Shown here: positions 1 through 8,971 of the stretch, piece by piece | How the letters are laid out: every line of letters starts with the position of its first letter | Position numbering within the stretch: position 1 is the first letter of the stretch | DNA from: Altericroceibacterium spongiae | GTDB taxonomy: Bacteria > Pseudomonadota > Alphaproteobacteria > Sphingomonadales > Sphingomonadaceae | Direction: 5' to 3' | Assembly: GCF_003610805.1 (NCBI RefSeq) | Contig: NZ_RAPF01000003.1 | Span: forward strand, 434,001 to 498,000 | DNA: 64,000 bases | Translations under genes and position numbers: made by a program | Notes under the pieces: generated by a model | Told to the model about the DNA's origin: nothing | What the model saw: only the letters and a program-made list of their open reading frames with translations | Databases searched by the model: none

Positions 1-749
1 CCATTGACCTGCGGAGTGATATTGTTGGCTCGCAGAAAGGGCAGTAATTCGCGGTTGGATACAGCGAAGAAAAATTCGGCATCTGCGCCGCCGCTTTCGG
101 CACCGAAGGAATTAACTCCTACTACCCGCCCGCAATTATCCAGAAGAGGCCCGCCGCTATTACCCCGGGCAATCGGGGCAGTGTGAAGCAATGTGTCGAA
201 ATCGCGTGTCGGGCGATCACCGGAAAGAAAGCCTGTGCTTTTAACGGGCGGCTGGGCCTTGAAAATATCGTTCATGTCCAGCCCCTGGGCCCGGTCGACA
301 TTCATGGGGTAGCCGACAGCCGTAACGGGGCCGGAATCATTGTCGGGGTTCCCGGAAAGGGTCAGTGGTGGCAGGTTGAGGGAGCTGGTTGTGGCAACAA
401 GCGCAAGATCGTTGCGCTGAGAAACGGCAAGCAGGCGACCATAAACGGCCTTGCCACCGTCGGAAGGAACGATGCCGATGGCGAGGTCGGCATTATTGCG
501 CGCTTCTTCGACTACATGGGCATTGGTTACAATTCGCTCGGGAGTGATCGCAAAGCCTGTGCCATGGGAAACCGGGTAAACCTCCTTCCCATCACGCTCG
601 ACAATAAGGATGCGCACCACACCACGCGCGGCTGCATTGATATCGGACGGTTCAGCACGGGCAGCCTGACCCGCCGGCAGAAAAAGACACACCAGAAACA
701 TGAAGCTGGCGAGCCAGAGCGTGGATTGAAGGAATTTTCTGTCGGTCAT
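1..749 (-). CDS. Secreted trypsin-like serine protease (S1C/DegP-type), 3' end outside window
   Basis: A chymotrypsin-fold protease, probably periplasmic. The reading frame is open from the ATG at 749 to the window edge, so the C-terminus is missing. Residues 1-32 form a signal peptide with a hydrophobic core. The catalytic triad is visible: His78 in TNAHVV, Asp114 in RNDLALV and Ser198 in GNSGGPL. This spacing fits the S1C family (DegP/HtrA-like). No PDZ domain can be seen because the sequence ends too early. The start lies 80 bases from the divergent ada start, so both promoters share that gap. The substrate is unknown; it could be a quality-control protease or a simple trypsin-like enzyme without PDZ domains. 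Confidence 0.85.
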   Translation of the reverse strand, partial: MTDRKFLQSTLWLASFMFLVCLFLPAGQAARAEPSDINAAARGVVRILIVERDGKEVYPVSHGTGFAITPERIVTNAHVVEEARNNADLAIGIVPSDGGKAVYGRLLAVSQRNDLALVATTSSLNLPPLTLSGNPDNDSGPVTAVGYPMNVDRAQGLDMNDIFKAQPPVKSTGFLSGDRPTRDFDTLLHTAPIARGNSGGPLLDNCGRVVGVNSFGAESGGADAEFFFAVSNRELLPFLRANNITPQVN

Positions 750-829
750 TGCGGCCTTTGTTGCCTGCCTTTGGTTTGAGCGCAAGAATCGGGACGCCAT
801 TCTTTCGCACTTTCTCTATAGTAGATGCC

Positions 830-1864
830 ATGGTGAGCAGTGATCTTTTAACCGATTGCATGATGGAGGCCGCTTTTTTGTCTCGGGACAGAAAAGCGGA
901 CGGGCGATTCGTGGTTGGGGTCATGACAACGGGCATTTATTGTCGTCCCAGTTGTCCAGCCAGGCGTCCGAAACCTGAAAATATGTGTTTCTTTCCCAAT
1001 GAGGACGAAGCGCGTGCGGCGGGGCTGCGGCCTTGTAAAAGATGTCGGCCGGATGAGGTGATGCGTGACCGGACTGCTGTCGAATATGTACTGAAATTAT
1101 TGCATGATGATCCGGCGAAGCATGCGCTGGACGATCTGGCCCGGCAGGTGAACTATTCTCCATCGCATTTGCAAAAATTGTTCAAACGTATCGTAGGCCT
1201 GTCTCCGGCCGTGTATGCACGGGCTTTACGTCAGGCGAAGGCAGAACAAAGTTTGCAGACAGGCTGCGGCGTTACCGAGGCTATCTATAGGGCGGGTTTT
1301 GAGAGCCCGTCCCGATTCTATGCAGCAATGGAAGGCAGGCTGGGTATGACACCTTCGGTTTGGGCGAAAGGCGGCGAGGGCATGGTGATACAATGGGCGC
1401 TGGTCAAAACCTCCCTTGGGGATATGCTGGTGGCAGCGAGTGAAAAAGGGGTATGCCGCCTTGCATTCAACACTTCCTCGGATGATCTGGCCCGGACTTT
1501 TCCTCATGCAACGCTTGCGCGCGGCGGTGAGGCTTTTGCAGAGATTGTACGCAAGGTCGTTGCTGCAGTCGAGGAAGGGCGAAGCGTATCCGACATTCCT
1601 ATCGATGTTCAGGGCACGGCTTTTCAGGAGAAGGTCTGGGCTGAATTGCGCAAGATTCCACATGGAGAAACGCGTAGTTATGCCGAACTGGCAGCAGCGG
1701 TCGGGAATCCGAAAGCGATGCGAGCTGCGGGTAGTGCGAATGGCGCCAATCCGGTCGCAGTGCTGATCCCCTGCCACCGTGTGATACGCGCGGATGGATC
1801 GATCGGCGGCTATGCGTTCGGCAGCCGGATTAAAGAGGAATTGCTACGCCGGGAAAGGGATTAA
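830..1864 (+). CDS. ada: Bifunctional Ada: methylphosphotriester/O6-methylguanine-DNA methyltransferase and AraC-type regulator
   Basis: Ada repairs alkylated DNA by transferring methyl groups to its own cysteines and, once methylated, activates the adaptive response. The 344-residue product has the N-terminal zinc domain with Cys38, Cys42, Cys69 and Cys72 (CRPSC and CKRC), the same numbering as E. coli Ada, which strongly supports the ATG at 830 over an upstream in-frame ATG at 749. An AraC-type helix-turn-helix follows at about 90-185. The C-terminal methyltransferase domain carries the acceptor motif PCHRV with Cys315. No alkB or alkA lies beside it. In E. coli, Ada autoregulates through an ada box; none was identified here. 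Confidence 0.95.
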   Translation: MVSSDLLTDCMMEAAFLSRDRKADGRFVVGVMTTGIYCRPSCPARRPKPENMCFFPNEDEARAAGLRPCKRCRPDEVMRDRTAVEYVLKLLHDDPAKHALDDLARQVNYSPSHLQKLFKRIVGLSPAVYARALRQAKAEQSLQTGCGVTEAIYRAGFESPSRFYAAMEGRLGMTPSVWAKGGEGMVIQWALVKTSLGDMLVAASEKGVCRLAFNTSSDDLARTFPHATLARGGEAFAEIVRKVVAAVEEGRSVSDIPIDVQGTAFQEKVWAELRKIPHGETRSYAELAAAVGNPKAMRAAGSANGANPVAVLIPCHRVIRADGSIGGYAFGSRIKEELLRRERD

Positions 1865-1893
1865 TACCGTCTTATCTGACCGGAAAATGCGCT

Positions 1894-3597
1894 TTAACGT
1901 CCGCTATTATCGGCTTCCAGATCGTCTGTTTGACCTTCTTTCGCATCATAGACCTTATGCCCGCCGATCCAGGTCTGCAGTACGGTGATATTGCGAATGT
2001 CTTGTGCGCTGCTGAGCATCGGGTCGCGATCAAGAACGAGGAAATCGGCTCGTTCACCCTTTTCCAATTCCCCGAAACGGCCTTCGGCAAAACCGGCATA
2101 GGCACCGCCAGCCGTGTAAGCTGCAAGTGCCTTTTCGCGCGAAATCGTCTCTTCGGGGTGCCAGCCGCCGAAAGGCTGGCCCTGCTTGTCCTGACGGGTC
2201 ATTGCCGCTGCCCAGCCGGCGAAGGGGTCCGGTGTCTCCACCGGTGCATCCGACCCGAAAACGAGCGGTGCGCCGGTTTTTTCGATGGAGCGCCAGGCAT
2301 AGGCGCCGGCTAGCCGATCCGGGCCGAGACGTGTTTCGGCCATGACCCGGTCCGATGTCTGATGTGTGGGCTGCATGGAAGCGATTATGCCATGATCGCC
2401 AAAGCGGGAAATGTCGGCTGGATCAACGATCTGTGCATGTTCGATCCGCCAGCGCCGATCCCCCTTATATGTTTCTGACATTTCTTCGATGGCGTCGAGC
2501 ACTTCCCCATTGGCGGCATCGCCAATGGCGTGAACGGCGACCTGAAAATGATCCATGGCAGCTCGACTCATCCAGTTGCGCAACTGTGTGCCATTGAGCA
2601 GTTGTAAGCCGGTATTGTCGGGCGCGTCAGCATAAGGGGCCTTCAGCCATGCACCGCGCGATCCAAGAGCGCCGTCGAGAAAAAGCTTCACCCCGTTGAG
2701 ACGTAGACGGTCTTCATAAAGCCATGGGGTGGGGCCGGTGCCGCCGATCAGGATCATTTCCGGTACGCTGGCCGCGTAGGACATGATACGAATAGCAAGG
2801 CGGCCACTGTCTCCGGCACGGCGATAGGTCATCCAGTCTTCGATGGATGTACCCATATCCGCGACCGCGGTTATGCCATGACGAATGAAACTTTGCTGTG
2901 CTTTGTAAAATGCAAGGTCGCGGTCTTCCGGGCGGGGCGGTGGTACATCTTCACGAACCAGATCCATGGCCGCATCCACCAGAACGCCAGCGGGCTTTTG
3001 TGAAGCGGCGATCCGTTCGATCCGTCCGCCCGCCGGATCGGCGGTTTCGGCAGTTATGCTGGCAAGCGCCAGCGCCTTGCTGTTAGCCCAGCCGGCATGG
3101 CCATCTACCCGTTCGAGAAAGACAGGCCGATCGCTGACCGCCGCGTCCAGTTCTGCAGCGGTAGGAAAGCGTCCCAAGGCCCATGCTTCCTGATTCCAGC
3201 CGCGGCCGATAATCCATGGCCGGTCGGGATAGCGCGCGGCATAGGCCGCGATTTTTCGCTGTGCCTCTTCCAGTGAGCGTGTGTTCGACAGGTCGAGAGA
3301 CAGGGCTGCAAGGCCAACGCCCATCAGATGGACGTGAGAATCGATCAGGCCGGGAATGACTGTCCGTCCATGCCCATCTTCGCGATATTCAACCTCTTTA
3401 GGCGGTTTGTCTTTTCGCTTGAGAATTTTGGCAATGCGCCCGTCATCATCAATAACCATGGCGGTGAATTGCGTCACATCGCCGTCGCGATCCACCGAAA
3501 TGCCATTAATATTGTCGACCAGCGTATCGGCCAGCGCGACCGCAGGAAAAAAGGCGGGCAAAATTGCCGCCGTGCCGGCAAGCAGACGGGCAATCAT
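1894..3597 (-). CDS. Exported amidohydrolase family 3 (YtcJ-like) metal-dependent hydrolase
   Basis: A 567-residue member of the amidohydrolase superfamily (Amidohydro_3, YtcJ/NfdA-like). An N-terminal signal peptide (about 1-23, cleavage after ALA) predicts export. The metal-binding HxH is seen in IDSHVHL after the PGLID motif; later candidate metal ligands are in VHAIGD and in EHAQIV, and the conserved Asp is in FGSDAPVE. The C-terminal LEKGERADFLVLDRD returns to the composite beta-sandwich typical of the superfamily. The substrate cannot be read from sequence; relatives act on N-formyl or cyclic amide bonds. Its ATG overlaps the stop of the upstream dehydrogenase gene (TGATG), so the two are translationally coupled. 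Confidence 0.85.
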   Translation of the reverse strand: MIARLLAGTAAILPAFFPAVALADTLVDNINGISVDRDGDVTQFTAMVIDDDGRIAKILKRKDKPPKEVEYREDGHGRTVIPGLIDSHVHLMGVGLAALSLDLSNTRSLEEAQRKIAAYAARYPDRPWIIGRGWNQEAWALGRFPTAAELDAAVSDRPVFLERVDGHAGWANSKALALASITAETADPAGGRIERIAASQKPAGVLVDAAMDLVREDVPPPRPEDRDLAFYKAQQSFIRHGITAVADMGTSIEDWMTYRRAGDSGRLAIRIMSYAASVPEMILIGGTGPTPWLYEDRLRLNGVKLFLDGALGSRGAWLKAPYADAPDNTGLQLLNGTQLRNWMSRAAMDHFQVAVHAIGDAANGEVLDAIEEMSETYKGDRRWRIEHAQIVDPADISRFGDHGIIASMQPTHQTSDRVMAETRLGPDRLAGAYAWRSIEKTGAPLVFGSDAPVETPDPFAGWAAAMTRQDKQGQPFGGWHPEETISREKALAAYTAGGAYAGFAEGRFGELEKGERADFLVLDRDPMLSSAQDIRNITVLQTWIGGHKVYDAKEGQTDDLEADNSGR

Positions 3598-4496
3598 CAG
3601 TCATTTGCCTCTGGCAGATGGCGAATGAGCGCACTGGTATCCTGTCGCTCACCGCCTTTAGCCTGAACCTGTGCATAAAACTGGTCGACCAGAGCCGTAA
3701 CCGGCATGGAGAGGCCGCGAGCACCGCCTTCCGCAAGTGCAATTGCGAGATCCTTGCGCATCCAGTCTATGGCGAAACCGAAATCGAATTCGCCCGCTGC
3801 CATATTTTTCCAGCGATTCTCCATCTGCCAGCTTTGTGCAGCGCCGCCAGAAATCGCTTCGAGGACTTTGCCCATGTCGAGACTGCTGGCTTGCGCGAAG
3901 CGTACCGCTTCGGAGAGACCAGCAAGTGTTCCGGCAATACAGATCTGGTTGACCGCCTTGGTCGCCTGACCGGTTCCTGCTCCACCAATGTGAGTGATCC
4001 GGGCGGCATAGGCTTCCATAACCGGGATCGCTGCGGCCAGAGCTTCTTCCGTGCCGCCGCACATGATCGAGAGTTTGCCATTCTCTGCACCGGCCTGTCC
4101 TCCCGAGACGGGAGCGTCCACGGTCAGAACGCCGGTCTTCGCTCCTGTCTCGGCAAGTTGCCGTGCGATAGCGGGTGAGACAGTCGTGTGATCGATGAAG
4201 AGGGCATCCCGATCCATTGAGGCGAGGGCGCCCTGGTCGCCAAGCATCACTTCCGCAAGATCGCGATCATTGCCGACACAGGTGATGACTATATGCTGAC
4301 CAATCGCTGCCTGCGCAGGGGTGGCCGCCATATGGACCGAAAGACCTTCTTCCAGATGACGTGTCAGCCAGTCTTCCGCCTTGTTTTCGGTTCGATTGTA
4401 AACCGTCACCTGATGTCCTGCGCGAGCGAGATGTCCGGCCATAGGGTATCCCATCACACCCAGCCCCAGAAAAGCGATGCGTTTGCTTTGCGTCAT
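3597..4496 (-). CDS. 3-hydroxyisobutyrate dehydrogenase family NAD(P)-dependent oxidoreductase
   Basis: A beta-hydroxyacid dehydrogenase of about 299 residues. The N-terminal Rossmann motif GLGVMGYPMAGHL binds NAD(P). The substrate-site motif SGGQAGAENG and the catalytic lysine in GTGQATKAVNQ identify the family (MmsB, GarR, GlxR, glyoxylate/succinic semialdehyde reductases). The true substrate is unresolved. An open frame extends upstream to 4568, but that would overlap the divergent ilvA leader, so the ATG at 4496 (or 4505) is preferred. It lies first in a two-gene unit with the amidohydrolase; that pairing suggests catabolism of a small amide or acid, which is only an inference. Confidence 0.85.
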   Translation of the reverse strand: MTQSKRIAFLGLGVMGYPMAGHLARAGHQVTVYNRTENKAEDWLTRHLEEGLSVHMAATPAQAAIGQHIVITCVGNDRDLAEVMLGDQGALASMDRDALFIDHTTVSPAIARQLAETGAKTGVLTVDAPVSGGQAGAENGKLSIMCGGTEEALAAAIPVMEAYAARITHIGGAGTGQATKAVNQICIAGTLAGLSEAVRFAQASSLDMGKVLEAISGGAAQSWQMENRWKNMAAGEFDFGFAIDWMRKDLAIALAEGGARGLSMPVTALVDQFYAQVQAKGGERQDTSALIRHLPEAND

Positions 4497-4590
4497 AGGG
4501 GCCATCTGACGTGTTGGAGAAAGGAAAGCAATCCTGCTACTGTTCTGAGGGTTTCCCTTGAACGCCATTTTAGGCTACGGGCCGCCGATC

Positions 4591-5826
4591 ATGAGCCAGA
4601 TAGATACAAAACAAGATGCGCTGACATATGAAGATGTCTGCGCCGCTGCAGATCGGATCGCGGGTGCTGTTATGCGCACTCCGACGCTTTATAGTCGTAC
4701 CTTGTCGCAGATTACCGGTGCGAATATTTGGCTCAAATTTGAAAATCATCAGTTTACAGCAGCTTATAAGGAGCGTGGGGCGCTCAACAAGCTGTTGCTG
4801 ATTGACCCTAAATCACTAGAAAAAGGTGTTATTACCGCATCGGCTGGCAATCATTCGCAGGGTCTCTCTTATCACGGCACACGTCTTGGGGCGCCGGTTA
4901 CTATTGTAATGCCGCGTACGACTCCAACTGTGAAGGTGATGCAGACCGAGCAGGTGGGTGGTAATGTCGTGCTTGAGGGCGAGAATTTCGACGAAGCTTA
5001 TGCTCATGCCCGTAAGCTGGAGCAGGAGTTGGGGCTGACTTTCGTGCATCCTTTTGACGATCCCGATGTCGCTGCCGGGCAGGGCACCGTAGCGCTGGAA
5101 ATGCTGACCGATGCGCCGGATATCGATACGCTCGTGGTACCCATCGGTGGCGGCGGGCTGATGTCCGGCATGGCTACCGTGGCCCGCCATAGACGTCCAG
5201 ATATGCGGATCATCGGCGTTCAGGCACAACTTTATCCTTCTATGTATGACCGCGTGAAGCATCAGGATTTACCCTGTGGCGGCGATACGCTGGCGGAAGG
5301 GATCGCAGTTAAGCAGCCGGGGGCTTTTACGTCACAGATCATTGAGAATCTGGTTGATGATATCGTGCTGGTCGAGGAGCCCGAACTCGAACGTGCCGTT
5401 TCTCTGTGTTTACAGATCGAAAAGACGGTGGTCGAGGGCGCTGGTGCGGCGGGTCTTGCCGCGGTTATGTCTTATCCCGAAATGTTTAAGGGCAAGAATG
5501 TCGGTCTTGTCCTGTGTGGCGGTAATATCGATACACGATTGCTGGCTAATGTGTTGCTGCGCGATCTTGCCCGTTCGGGGCGGCTGGCCCGTTTGCGCAT
5601 TTCCCTGCAGGATCGTCCCGGCGCGCTGTTTAAGGTGATGCGCGAATTTGATAAGCACCAGGTCAACATTCTGGAAATCTACCACCAGCGGATTTTCACC
5701 AATTTGCCAGCCAAGGGGCTGGTAACCGATATTGAATGCGAGGCGCGCGATCACGACCAAATCGACGCTCTTATCGCATCGCTGGAAGCCAAGGGTTACT
5801 CGGTGACACAGCAGGAGCTGGATTAA
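4591..5826 (+). CDS. ilvA: Threonine ammonia-lyase (threonine dehydratase) with C-terminal ACT domain
   Basis: A PLP enzyme that deaminates threonine to 2-oxobutanoate. The 411-residue product has the PLP lysine in AAYKERGALNKL, the SAGNHSQG loop, and a glycine-rich phosphate site near PIGGGGLMSG. The C-terminal 80 residues form one ACT domain (SLQDRPGALFKVMREF). A single ACT domain and this length fit the catabolic/short class (TdcB-like or short IlvA) rather than the E. coli anabolic enzyme, so the pathway role, isoleucine synthesis or threonine breakdown, remains open. ATG 4591 is preferred over TTG 4558. No leader peptide or T-box was seen. Confidence 0.93.
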   Translation: MSQIDTKQDALTYEDVCAAADRIAGAVMRTPTLYSRTLSQITGANIWLKFENHQFTAAYKERGALNKLLLIDPKSLEKGVITASAGNHSQGLSYHGTRLGAPVTIVMPRTTPTVKVMQTEQVGGNVVLEGENFDEAYAHARKLEQELGLTFVHPFDDPDVAAGQGTVALEMLTDAPDIDTLVVPIGGGGLMSGMATVARHRRPDMRIIGVQAQLYPSMYDRVKHQDLPCGGDTLAEGIAVKQPGAFTSQIIENLVDDIVLVEEPELERAVSLCLQIEKTVVEGAGAAGLAAVMSYPEMFKGKNVGLVLCGGNIDTRLLANVLLRDLARSGRLARLRISLQDRPGALFKVMREFDKHQVNILEIYHQRIFTNLPAKGLVTDIECEARDHDQIDALIASLEAKGYSVTQQELD

Positions 5827-5976
5827 GGGCAGCTTGTCCCAAATCTGGAAATTGATACAAATTAGTTCTGCAAACCGATCGATTAACAGGTAAGAGTCTG
5901 TGAGAAGGCCGATATGGACTCCCGGGATTTTATATCGGCGCTGATACGTGCCACTCATGGAGAGGACCGCCAAATC

Positions 5977-6828
5977 GTGACGGCCCCGACAAACTTTCCG
6001 CGTTTCTTTGTGACCAGTCCGGCGCCATGTCCTTATCTGGCGAACCGGACTGAGCGGAAGGTTTTTACAGAACTTAAAGGACCTCAGGCACAGGAGCTGA
6101 ATGAAGCTCTGGGACGGATCGGTTTTCGTCGCAGTCAGACTGTTGCCTATCGCCCGAGCTGCCAGAATTGCCAAGCATGCATTTCGGTGCGCGTCGTGGC
6201 GGATGAGTTCAAGCCATCTTCCACTCAACGTCGCAATATACGCCGCAACAGCGATCTCATCGTTACCGAATGCCGGCCATGGGCAACAAGCGAGCAGTTT
6301 GAATTGCTGCGTCGTTATTTATGCACTCGTCATCCTGAAGGCGGCATGGCGACCATGGATGAGATTGATTTTGCTGATATGGTGGAACATACACCAGTCT
6401 CAACATTTGTTACGGAATATCGGGAGCCTGACGGTGAGGGAGGAGCAGGGCGCTTAATCGGCGCCTGCCTGACAGACCGGCAGGAGGACGGGTTGTCGAT
6501 GATATATAGTTTCTACGACCCGGAACAACAGGATCGCAGCGGGCTTGGGAATTATATCATCCTCGATCACATCAGACGGACGGCGGAGGATGGCCTTCCC
6601 TATGTCTATCTCGGCTACTGGGTCGAAGGCTCGCGCCAGATGCAGTACAAGATTCGCTATCGCCCGCTTGAACGGCTTGGCCCTGACGGATGGCGCCGCT
6701 TTGGCGATGAAGAGCAATCAAGACTTATCAGCGCTGCTTCTTCCGGAGAACAAGGTAAGGCTCCTGCCATTAGCGGCGGAACCAAGGACGGTACGCCGGG
6801 CGGACAGAAGCAATACAAGCTTTCCTGA
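5977..6828 (+). CDS. bpt: Aspartate/glutamate leucyltransferase (leucyl-tRNA--protein transferase, ATE family)
   Basis: Bpt attaches leucine from Leu-tRNA to proteins with N-terminal Asp or Glu and so marks them for the ClpS/ClpAP N-end-rule pathway. The 283-residue product matches the bacterial ATE1-like family: PCPYL and the cysteine pair SCQNCQAC in the N-terminal half, then [30 protein letters not shown] and [22 protein letters not shown] is the family's conserved C-terminal block. A GTG start at 5977 is preferred: the strong Shine-Dalgarno GGAGAGGA sits at 5959-5966 and family members begin with [10 protein letters not shown]-like sequence. An in-frame ATG at 5914 would add 21 residues with no such site. 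Confidence 0.9.
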   Translation: MTAPTNFPRFFVTSPAPCPYLANRTERKVFTELKGPQAQELNEALGRIGFRRSQTVAYRPSCQNCQACISVRVVADEFKPSSTQRRNIRRNSDLIVTECRPWATSEQFELLRRYLCTRHPEGGMATMDEIDFADMVEHTPVSTFVTEYREPDGEGGAGRLIGACLTDRQEDGLSMIYSFYDPEQQDRSGLGNYIILDHIRRTAEDGLPYVYLGYWVEGSRQMQYKIRYRPLERLGPDGWRRFGDEEQSRLISAASSGEQGKAPAISGGTKDGTPGGQKQYKLS

Positions 6829-6835
6829 GTTTTCT

Positions 6836-8971
6836 TTGCGCCGTCTGACTGCCGCTCTCGTCGTTTCTGTCAGCATATTCGCTGTGCCGTTAAGTGCACA
6901 GGCGCAAAGCCTTGAAGATCTCATTCCTGATTCTGCTGTCGACAATCCTGATGGCTGGGCACAGCAGGGAGTCCCTGAAGATCAGCAGGTCGAACCCGGT
7001 CAGGAAGATCAGGCGCTGCCTTCGGAAGTGGAGCCGGATACACCTCTGAACGATATGCCGCTGGTCACGATTACCTGGCCTGATGAGGATGAAGTTCCGC
7101 CTGTCGAGCAACTGGAACCGGATCAGGACATCCAGTTTGCCGAGTTAAGGCGCGGCAGGCCGCGTGCGCGACCACTTCATGAAGTGCAGATTTCAGATGA
7201 ATTGTCTCTCGCTTTTCCTCTCGCCGAACAGGAGAGTTTTCCCGAGCAGGATCAATTCGTAGATCGTTTCAAATCACTCTCCACGATTGTCGAGCTGGAT
7301 GATGATGACAGTGTGGCTCGCCTCATTGCGCAGGCGCAGGAAGATCAGGAACTGATACAGCGCCTCATGCGCATTTACGGTTATTACAATGCAGAGGTTT
7401 TCCGAACAGCTGCGGGCGGGGCGGAAGCGGGAGAGCAGCCTTCAGACGCTGATCCCAGCGTGCGATTCGACATTTTACCTGGCACTCAATATGCCTTTGG
7501 CACCATTGATCTCGGTTCGCTCGACCAGACCGGTGATGATTATCCGACCTTGCGTGATGCTTTCGAAATCAAACCGGGTGATCCCGTTTTGCAGGATAAG
7601 ATTGTGCAGGAAGTCAGTGATCTCAGCACGGCTTTGGGTGAAAATGGGTATGCTTTCGCCGAAGTCGGCGAACCTGATCTTCTTATCGACCATGAGCGGG
7701 AGGAAGGTGACCTTACGGTGCCGGTCGATCCGAAGGGCAAATATGTTTTTGGACATGTTACCAGTAGCCTGCCCGATTTTCTCTCTGGCCGGCATCTTGA
7801 AAAGATTGCCCGTTTCGAGATGGGAGAAACCTATAAATATAGCGATCAGGAAGATCTGCGGAGCGCTATTCAGTCTACCGGTCTTGTGTCCACAATTGAA
7901 ATCAGCAAAGTCAGGAAGACCGAACCCCAAGGCGATCAGCCGGGTACTGTCGACTTAAATGTCGAGATGAACAAGGCTCCTTTACGGACCGTAGCAGGCT
8001 CCCTTGGTTATGGCACCGGGGAAGGGGCAAGGGTAGAGGCAAGCTGGGAGCATCGTAATCTTTTCCCACCTGAAGGCATGCTGCGTGTACGCGGTGTGGG
8101 AGGGACACAGGAGCAGTTGCTGGGGGTTACTTTCCGTCGCAACAATGTGAACGGACGCGATCGTATTTTGACAGTCGATGCTTATGCCTCGAACCTCAAC
8201 CGTCAAGCATATGATGCGCATACTGCTGCGCTTCTGGCGACTTACGAACGCGTCAGTACGCTTCTTTTCCAGAAAGAGTTTAGCTGGTCGGCAGGTGTAC
8301 AACTGATTGCGACCCGCGAGCGTGAGGCTTCTTCCGATGAAGTGAAGTTGCCGCGGCAGTCTTATTATATCGGTGCTGTGCCGCTTTACGCGCAGATGGA
8401 TATGTCCAACGACCTGCTTAATCCAGATCGTGGTTTTCGTTTGGCCGCACGTATTTCACCGGAGATTTCTCGTACCGAAGGCAGCAATAGTTTCTATATT
8501 CGCAATCAGGTCGATGCGAGTTACTACAAGCGGGTCAGTGAAAGCGTTGTACTGGCCGGACGGGTGCGATTGGGTTCGATTCCCGGTGCATCGACAAGTG
8601 ACATCGCACCATCGCGGCGTCTTTATGCCGGTGGCGGCGGGTCTGTCCGCGGCTATGGCTATCAGGCTATCGGGCCTCGCAATGCGGCCGGCGAAGCGGC
8701 CGGGGGGCGTTCTCTGACAGAACTATCTGCTGAGGCGCGTATTCGCACAGGCCTGTTCGATGGTGCACTTTCCGTTGTACCTTTTGTCGATGCCGGTGCA
8801 GTTGATCGGACGTCCACGCCGAAGTTCAGCGATATCAAGGTTGGTGCCGGTATAGGTATCCGCTATCACACGAGTTTCGGGCCTATCAGGGTCGATGTGG
8901 GCGTGCCGCTTAACCCTGAACCATCCGATGCACCCGTCGGAGTGTATGTGGCATTGGGGCAGGCTTTCTGA
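6836..8971 (+). CDS. tamA: TamA, Omp85-family outer-membrane assembly factor
   Basis: TamA is the outer-membrane barrel of the translocation and assembly module, working with TamB. The product has a signal peptide ending SAQAQS, an acidic, Gln-rich linker to about residue 110, POTRA-type repeats (about 120-390), and a C-terminal 16-strand Omp85 barrel with the lid-type motif VRGYGYQAIGPRN. The last residue is Phe, as expected for BAM recognition. The start is uncertain. TTG 6836 gives a standard signal peptide and begins 7 bases after the bpt stop; the next upstream ATG, 6707, would overlap bpt by about 120 bases and give a very long n-region. It shares TGATG with tamB. Confidence 0.88.
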   Translation: MRRLTAALVVSVSIFAVPLSAQAQSLEDLIPDSAVDNPDGWAQQGVPEDQQVEPGQEDQALPSEVEPDTPLNDMPLVTITWPDEDEVPPVEQLEPDQDIQFAELRRGRPRARPLHEVQISDELSLAFPLAEQESFPEQDQFVDRFKSLSTIVELDDDDSVARLIAQAQEDQELIQRLMRIYGYYNAEVFRTAAGGAEAGEQPSDADPSVRFDILPGTQYAFGTIDLGSLDQTGDDYPTLRDAFEIKPGDPVLQDKIVQEVSDLSTALGENGYAFAEVGEPDLLIDHEREEGDLTVPVDPKGKYVFGHVTSSLPDFLSGRHLEKIARFEMGETYKYSDQEDLRSAIQSTGLVSTIEISKVRKTEPQGDQPGTVDLNVEMNKAPLRTVAGSLGYGTGEGARVEASWEHRNLFPPEGMLRVRGVGGTQEQLLGVTFRRNNVNGRDRILTVDAYASNLNRQAYDAHTAALLATYERVSTLLFQKEFSWSAGVQLIATREREASSDEVKLPRQSYYIGAVPLYAQMDMSNDLLNPDRGFRLAARISPEISRTEGSNSFYIRNQVDASYYKRVSESVVLAGRVRLGSIPGASTSDIAPSRRLYAGGGGSVRGYGYQAIGPRNAAGEAAGGRSLTELSAEARIRTGLFDGALSVVPFVDAGAVDRTSTPKFSDIKVGAGIGIRYHTSFGPIRVDVGVPLNPEPSDAPVGVYVALGQAF

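Noticed and set aside
1226-1777. Minus-strand frame opposite ada
   Set aside because: Antisense shadow of the ada coding region.
5410-6228. Minus-strand frame opposite ilvA and bpt
   Set aside because: Antisense to conserved genes and no recognisable motif.
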